Shown here: in pieces, positions 57,256 through 64,000 of the stretch | How the letters are laid out: each line of letters starts with the position of its first letter | Position numbering within the stretch: the first letter of the stretch is position 1 | The notes under the pieces: model-generated | Databases searched by the model: none | What the model was told of the DNA's origin: nothing | Seen by the model: only the letters and a program-made list of their open reading frames with translations | Position numbers and translations under genes: made by a program | DNA from: Vandiemenella viatica | Lineage: Eukaryota; Arthropoda; Insecta; Orthoptera; Morabidae | Length of the DNA stretch: 64,000 nt | Assembly: GCA_031002005.1 (NCBI GenBank) | Contig: CM061920.1 | Span: forward strand, 111,404,095 to 111,468,094 | Direction of reading: 5' to 3'

Positions 57256-59130
57256 ACAAGTCCAGTATGGTGACGATTTTGACAACGAGACTAGTTTGGT
57301 CGGTTGAACGGTGTTTAGACACTTTCATATATTTCAAGACCCTTATCTGTTGGTTCAAATTCAAATTTTTCTTCTTTGATTGTATTAGAAAAACTTAAAA
57401 CCAGCAGTTATGTATGTGTAATACATAAGAATAACATGGAACGTTTCTAAACAGTCGATCAAATGCATTCATGATTTTATTATTTTTTGCTTTTATAAAA
57501 TTTTAGGATTACTATTTTGTTAAAAATATAACAATTACACTCACGTTATTATTAAAAGTCCTTTGCACCTCTACTTTACTAGCTGTTTATCTGTTTATCT
57601 AATGCTTTTTTATATCACATTTTTTGTCTGTCTTGTATCGGAAAGAGAACTATATTAGATTGTAACGAAACGGTGTGGCATTCACTTTAATAATATAACA
57701 GGATTTAAAAGTTTACTAGAAAAAAAAGCATGTGATATTGGTCCTAGCAAAGTTTCATGACTAGTTCCTTTTATAATAATCATAAAAATAAGACGATAAT
57801 TGAGATACCACTGTACAAACATGTGGACGACATACATATATCCTCATTCGTTTGATACAAAAATAATAGTAAATGAATGACGACTAGTTACGCATTGCTG
57901 TGTATGTCTTAATTGTGTCGTAGTCACCATATACCGTAAGTTTAGTTGGCGCTTGTTCACTTTGCTTTTGCAGCCGAGACGAAGAAAGTCGTCCTTATAT
58001 CCTGGCCTAGAAAGTGATTACGCTCATTCACCAATCCCCTTCTTCCGAATGGGATTTCTGGCTGTCCCAGAACTTGTTTGGGAAAACACGAGCTTCCGAC
58101 TTCCAGCTAAGGTTCCATGTGAACTGTATTTAAGTAACCTTATTTTTATTGGCATGAGTTCTTCGTAATTGAAAAGCGAAATATATAGATCACGTATCAG
58201 TTCCCACACATATATATATATATTTAAAAAAAGTTGCGTACATGATTTTTTGCTGATGAATTTTTAACTTGAGTGGCGTGGATCAGAATGATTTTTACGC
58301 ACTGCACTCCAGCGTGTTCTGCACGTGTTGCACGTGTTCGTTGTGTTTTATTCCGTTCACTCTCTGTTAAGAGAGTTTTCGGACATTAATGTGTTGCAGC
58401 TTCTACTAAACGTCAACTCATCTGATATGACTCAGCTACGCACCATTTTGTTCCGCAAATTGAAACTGTTTACAAAAATGGCCAGTGACACCAGTAAAAA
58501 AAAATTCTCCAACGCAGTTGCACTGCGACCTAAACAAGCGTCCCATCACTGTTTGCTTCCGAACAAAAATCTTAAAAGATCGAAAAAATTTTGGATGGAA
58601 TTATACATTTTACAGTACATATAAAATGTAAAATAAAACTGCTATTACGGTTACTCTGTTTTTCACTACGAACTAGGAGAGGAAGTGTTCGTTACACCTA
58701 TCCTAGTATGTAACAAAATATGTTGAAATCAATCCAAGGTTACATGAGAAATTAATGTGCATTACTTAAAACTCTGCGAGCTGTTGGAGACACTGCTATG
58801 TGAAGGCCACTATAGTACGGACGACGATCTAAGACGCGGGGAGGAGGATCTGCATTTAAATGGACAGCGCATTCCCACAAATAGGCCTCCCGCAACACTC
58901 GCATTGTACGGAGACAGAGAGAAATGGTATCATCTGTATGAAGCAGGCAGTTCAATATGTATCTGAATTAGTCATCTTTCTGTTGTACTGTCAGCTCCAG
59001 TAGTTCTTTAAGTGCTTTTTTTTTTTAATATGCTTCAACCAACATTCAAACACGAAGGCAAGAAACGAGAGGCTGTCACTCTGAGAAAAACGGTACTGCC
59101 CGTGTTATTGGTCACTTCCTACTCTCCGCT
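57256..59130. other. no identifiable gene
   Basis: Mostly AT-rich with short frames (99 codons at 58325-58624 is the longest) that I do not recognise. A TATATATATA run lies at 58210-58223. Confidence 0.5.
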
Positions 59131-59138
59131 GAAGTAAC

Positions 59139-59305
59139 CAGGGGCGTTGCCGTGCACCGGGGCCCCCAAGCTCAGCTCAGGGCGCCCCTAAATCTCAGGG
59201 AGCCCCTGCCAGCTAGCAAACCTCACGAAACAGCGTAGAGCTAAAAAAAGGGAGGCCATCTGGCCTGTGGGCCCATTTTTTATTTATTTATTTATATTTT
59301 TTATT

Positions 59306-59347
<42 letters not shown>

Positions 59348-59384
59348 TTGCACTAGGGCCCTTGATAACATAGCTACGCCACTG
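59139..59384. mobile_element. 246-bp hAT-like MITE with 8-bp TSD
   Basis: TSD GAAGTAAC at 59131-59138 and 59385-59392. Ends CAGGGGCGTTGC and (inverted) CAGTGGCGTAGC. The right half contains an expanded (ATTT)n tract (59278-59345). No coding capacity. Confidence 0.85.
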
Positions 59385-59394
59385 GAAGTAACGC

Positions 59395-60640
59395 TGATCT
59401 TCTTCCAGTCTCACGGTCGCTTTCTAGGTAGAGGTACAGTACCTCAGCGAGGGCGCTTTAGGAAAAGTGTTAGTGCCGCATTAGGTCCTCTAGAAATCCT
59501 TATAACATTGTTATAACATGTGCTCATGACCTTGGAGAAGCTATAATGTAGCAATTTTAGAAAAAAATAAAAATAAAAAAAGATACAGAAAAAGAAATTC
59601 GACCTTATAATCATTCAAACAGATCTAAGCGTTTCTCATAGTTTACCTTAACTGTTGTAAGCGTTACCAATGTGAAGGACGGCACAGAATGTACATAAAA
59701 TTTAATATAAGCCATCCAGCTCTCCCTTTAGTTGCTTCAGCCGCGATAAACAACCTGCGCCCAGTCGGACTTCCTTCAAGTGATGCATAAGACGAACTCC
59801 ACAAAATTCGTGCGTTTCACTCGCCAAATTGAGCGGGCGATGTTTAATATCTCTAGTCAACAGTTGGTATATTTTGTTAAAACTTAACTGTGTGATAACA
59901 ACCAGCCTCATTCGCAGTGATTTGATCTTGTTAGTCCCTCTGTTGTTTTTGTCCTGCTGATCTCGCACGTCAGAGCCTTCTTCCGCTCTCTTGAGAGAAG
60001 CCCTCTCCGTTTTATTGGTTCTGGATCTACTTGAGAACTCTGAAAGGTAGTAGCCACCCATGTAGTTTTAAATCTTTTACTGATTTCATTCTCTGCGATA
60101 AACTTGGAACTCGTAGCATTTTCACTTCTTGCTACATACATTTGTTTTACATCGCAGTATTCAGAGTTTGCTAATGGTTTGGTATTTGGAATGACAATAT
60201 TGTGGTTCAGTATACGCATTGCTATTTGTTGTTCAATCAAAATGGATTTCCAAGTAAAATATTACTAACAATAAAAATAATTTAATAACTAAATCTATAA
60301 TTTCCTGCTTTAAAAAAAAATAGAGAGGAGTAAAGGATGCGGAGCCGGGTTGAACTTTACGGTTTGTCGACAGTGAGGTGATTAAAGCCATGATAGGATT
60401 GTCTGCAAGGAATTTGAAGGAAATCGCCAATAGTCTTTACGAATGAAACAATCGGCCATTCTTTTACAATGACTTCGGGAAACCACAAAAAAAGGCAGAA
60501 CTAAATTGTTGAAAACTTGTGACGAAAATTGTTTTGTCGTTTCCAAAAGGCCGCTTAGGCTTGAGTGAGTTTTGGCGTCCAAGGACGCCACGAGGGTTTG
60601 ATGAAGAACATAAAAACATACAGACACTATGAACAGTGAC
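59395..60640. other. no firm gene; minus-strand frames 59702-60240 unrecognised
   Basis: Two overlapping minus-strand frames in different phases (119 codons at 59702-60061; 110 codons at 59908-60240) have varied composition (for example LNHNIVIPNTKPLANSEYCD). They match no family I know and have no convincing splice sites. Confidence 0.25.
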
Positions 60641-60799
60641 ATCAGCGTCAGTCAGAGCGAGAAGTTGTGCTATATTTACGGTTCATTAACAAAAGCTTGC
60701 ATATGCCTCATATTACGAACTTGTCCATAAAACTAACACAGTTACTGGCTGAGGGAAAAAGAGTAAAACTCGTTACTTTTCGTGCACTTGTAACCATTG

Positions 60800-61040
60800 T
60801 TGGTGCGGGTTTCTGCAGTGTGGCCTCAGTACTAGAGGAGTGCGAGAGTGCATTGACGCGGTGCCCCGCCTCATTAACATCTGCGCGCCGCTTTCGCTTT
60901 CGCCCGCTCACTCACCTGTAGCGCGTGCCGTTTTATTGATTCCTCAGTCACACCGCCCCCTCTGACACACTCCTCGTCGCCAGAGCAACGCGTCCCGGCC
61001 GCAGCATCCGGCCGGCACGTCAGCACGTGAGCGACAATAC
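60800..61040. other. CpG-rich island
   Basis: Dense CpG (CTGCGCGCCGCTTTCGCTTT, CGTCCCGGCCGCAGCATCCG) amid AT-rich flanks, with CACGTGA at about 61023. Could mark a promoter; no adjacent coding exon was recognised. Confidence 0.4.
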
Positions 61041-61648
61041 AAACAAGTCAACAAAAATCCAACATCTCAATAGCAAAATGAACCTGGTTATAAAAAAGAG
61101 CGCTGATAACCTCGATGTCAAATAACAATCACAACAAACAAACTGAAAAAAAGTTTTTTTTTCATCTTTGAAAAAACGAAGTTCTTAAAAATTAACAGTA
61201 ACCTGCTAATACTAAAAAAAAAGTAAATGGTAACTTATGTTGCTGTACTTCGCGATTGTTGGGCCTATGTTCCACCAAAATTTTATTTTAAGTTGTCTTA
61301 CTAGAAAAGAGCCAATAAAAAGAACCAAAACGGATAACAGAGTTGCTCCAAAGAAGGAATGACGATACTAAAATCTGTTGGGGTAAAGGCAAGGCAAGTA
61401 ATTTCTTATCAGTTCAATAGTTATCATTTCTTCTGTTTCATTCCAAATAAAAACAATAAATTATTAGCAGCGATCTCCGTACGCATAATTATTCTCCATC
61501 TCTAGCTTTATTTACACGTTCAGTGTCCAAAAAATATTTTTGTGACCTTTATGTACCTAAAATAACAAGAGCGTAGCGCGTGCAAAAATCGCGGTAACAG
61601 CATGTACAGGTCTCTACCAGCAAACTCCCCCATCCTTCCAAAAGTCGA

Positions 61649-61661
61649 TGTGTGTGTATGC

Positions 61662-61713
<52 letters not shown>
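61649..61713. repeat. compound (GT)n(GA)n microsatellite
   Basis: TGTGTG/GCGTGTG repeats pass directly into a GAGAGA tract. The 117-codon minus-strand frame at 61520-61873 is a Ser-Leu and Thr-His translation of it. Confidence 0.95.
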
Positions 61714-61714
<1 letters not shown>

Positions 61715-61716
<2 letters not shown>

Positions 61717-64000
61717 CCGGGAAGGGGAGATGAAAGGTGATGAGGGGAGCTAGCGAAGGGGAGCCGTAGCTGTAGGCAGAAAGAAATGACAGTTCAACCA
61801 GTGATATCAGCATACAAACATGTTTCTCACTGCTTACCCCTACCAAAATAGTGAAAACATAATCCCATAGCACGCCTCATACCATAAAATACAATATCTA
61901 GTAGCTCTATAAACCACTAGATCAAGTGAAGACACGAAACTATGTTAGAAAAATAGGTTCTAGAACTTCATAACCGTATTATTGACCTCCAGCCTCCGCT
62001 AAAAACTATTGAAGAAAAATATGTAATTATTCTATACAGTATTATACCAGGAAATCATATTTTTCTGAAGACTCACATTAACAGTAAGTTACGAGTTTAA
62101 AAATTATAGTAGGTAAAAAAAATCATTTACTGACAGCTAATCATTGGTTAGTGATTTGGTCATTCATTTTTGTCTTTACTTCAATATCAATAGAACAGTA
62201 GCGAAATCCCAATGAACGATCATCTCAAAAGCATTGGCCAAAATTGTACTAAACAAAATTCACATTCCCCTTGCTGATATCGTTCCAGAGCGACGTGTGT
62301 TCTTAGAAATAAAAAGGCCTATAATTAAAATAATATCAACTTTTACTCCATGCTTTTTTCTGTTAAAAGTACCTCCTTACCTCCTCCTTACTGCTTCATA
62401 CTCTTTGAAAATTCATCACTGCAAATTATCTAGAAGTCAAAAACATCATGAGCAGTGTTCACTACCATACAGAATAACATAAGCACAATCAGAATAAGCA
62501 TTGGATGCAAATACAAATAATATATTCGAACGATGGAAGGCAAGATTTAATGTGGTCACCAAATAAGAATCTAATGTTAACCGTTTCATGCTCTTTCACT
62601 TCGTATGCACTATTAACATATGTGTGACCTGAGATGCGCAGTATGGTGGTTAGGAATTATGTATCTGTATCATCTGGGCATGCAATTACCGGGGCCTAAA
62701 GAAGCCAGCCAACTGTAGATCGTCAACCACAGCGCTGTTGCTTAGAGATATCAACCGCAGAGTGGACGTATCGTAACGTGAGTGATAACTTCAGTATCAT
62801 GTTAAAAAAATCCGGGGAATTAGTCGGCATTATTTTTGTATATGAAAAACAGCAAAGAACGGAATATTTTTTCATCATCCATTCGGTTGGTACATTTATG
62901 AAACAATGCTGTGAACCTCCACCTATCTAGTTGTGGTAACAGACATTTCTTCCCCGAAGTAAGTAATTTCACTCAGAGATTGTTTCGTCACTATATTCAC
63001 TGGGAACGGTTTCAATAATAGGGAACTGAAATGTATCTTAGTGGAGATAACAAATTTCATCCTGAATGTGATTCAAAATACTTTCAAAATCCAATTTGAA
63101 ACTATTTTAAATTTTACCAAGTTCAGACTCCAAGAGTTTCAGTACACACACAATGAATTTACTACTTTTCCAGACATTAAGAAAAATTTTCCTGCAATGT
63201 TGTTTGAATAAGAATAAATGGATCTACGTTCTTCCTTCAGTAAATAAGAATATGCAGCAGAAACCATACTATAATTACATTGATTTTAATGTCATTTTGC
63301 CCTCCGTATCCAACCGTTATATCGAATGACAATTATATGACCTTCAACAACGTAGGTCTCTAGTAAGAAATATTTTTGTTTAGTAACCTGGAAATTTTAC
63401 TTTTCGACGATAGAGACAATTTCAAACTAACTACTGGTCCAGCCAGGAAATATCAGTGTATTATTACTGTGTCAAATACATCCACCATTATAAGAAACCA
63501 TATCGGATTTAGCATAATGAATATCCACTCTGCGCTTGAGCCGGAGTTGGCGGGGTATAACGGGATATTCAACCACTCTCTCCACTTGATTTTTGCAGCC
63601 GCCTGCTTCTTATCGTGCCATATGTCTTCACCACAATACGTGAATCACAATGCACTGTACCAGCTATCAGCTTAACATTTGACCTTTCTCTGTTGCTAGA
63701 GCTATCATGACTATCTTCGCTTAACAATCCTGTACTACTCAGTTTCACACGCAAAAATCAATTTCTTCCTGTATAAGCGTTTTTCCCGAGTATTGTTTCC
63801 GGAAACTCATCACTCCGCTAATTTTTTTAAGTCCTTCTATTATATTTCTGATTCTTCTATTATTTATATGTTTATATTTTTTATAAACCCACGCCTTGCT
63901 TCCATTAACTGTTGAACTCAGTATATACAGCTATGGGTTCTAACTCAGTGTTTGCTATCAAAAAGTTCCTGTGATTGAAGAAGAACATTTTTTCTAGAAT
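61715..64000. other. no identifiable gene
   Basis: AT-rich sequence to the window end. The 99-codon frame at 63376-63675 and others are unrecognised; no repeat with clear limits. Confidence 0.5.

Noticed and set aside
61520..61873. 117-codon membrane-like protein
   Set aside because: Its centre is the translated GT/GA microsatellite.

Overview
The window looks like intergenic or intronic nuclear DNA of an arthropod, probably an insect. It is AT-rich and full of decayed mobile elements: CR1/Jockey-like and RNase H-bearing LINEs, at least three tRNA-derived SINE families, mariner relics, hAT elements with 8-bp target-site duplications (TSDs), a TTAA-flanked transposon and small inverted-repeat elements. 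It also has a 1000-N assembly gap (20988-21987). I see no operon, no CRISPR array, no rRNA and no ordinary tRNA gene. The species assignment is an inference from repeat content; nothing here names the organism.

Layout. 340-2275 is a LINE reverse-transcriptase relic. 5200-5880 is a 128-bp tandem amplification of a LINE C-terminus. 7968-11145 is a 3.2-kb element with inverted arms of about 850 bp enclosing a broken minus-strand gene (nuclease-like core, Cys-rich tail), itself hit by a SINE. 18345-20987 is the most unusual part and is described below. 24660-24767 is a 108-bp insertion with a 12-bp TSD that shares the hairpin and tail seen at 18345. 25005-26000 and 28770-30090 are mariner transposase relics. 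27002-27190 is a near-perfect long palindrome. 30689-31046 and 36640-36971 are copies of one small inverted-repeat family. 34157-35240, 43703-45098, 47000-48752 and 59139-59384 are hAT-type elements with clear 8-bp TSDs, and 42700-43420 is a further hAT transposase relic. 51880-53097 is a TTAA-flanked element. 55900-56870 is a minus-strand LINE RNase H/C-terminal relic. SINE copies are scattered throughout.

Main candidate. From left to right, 18345-20987 holds: a 36-bp-arm hairpin; an array of roughly 10-bp-phased TTTTAATT units; a perfect 170-bp tandem duplication; six 68-79-bp repeats carrying ten CAGCTG E-boxes; a CCAAT box; a TATAAATAG box; and a spliced gene. The gene has four small introns, all phase 1 with canonical GT..AG ends, and five exons, the last running into the gap. 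The predicted product has an acidic/hydrophobic N-terminus, a bipartite basic motif, an array of eight 11-residue Pro/Ser/Arg repeats, and then a globular segment cut off by the gap. It is the only gene here that looks intact. It could be the 5' part of a virus-like or large DNA-transposon locus, but the gap hides the diagnostic part.

Apart from that gene, nearly every coding signal is a pseudogene with stops and frameshifts. Long stretches between repeats hold nothing I can identify.
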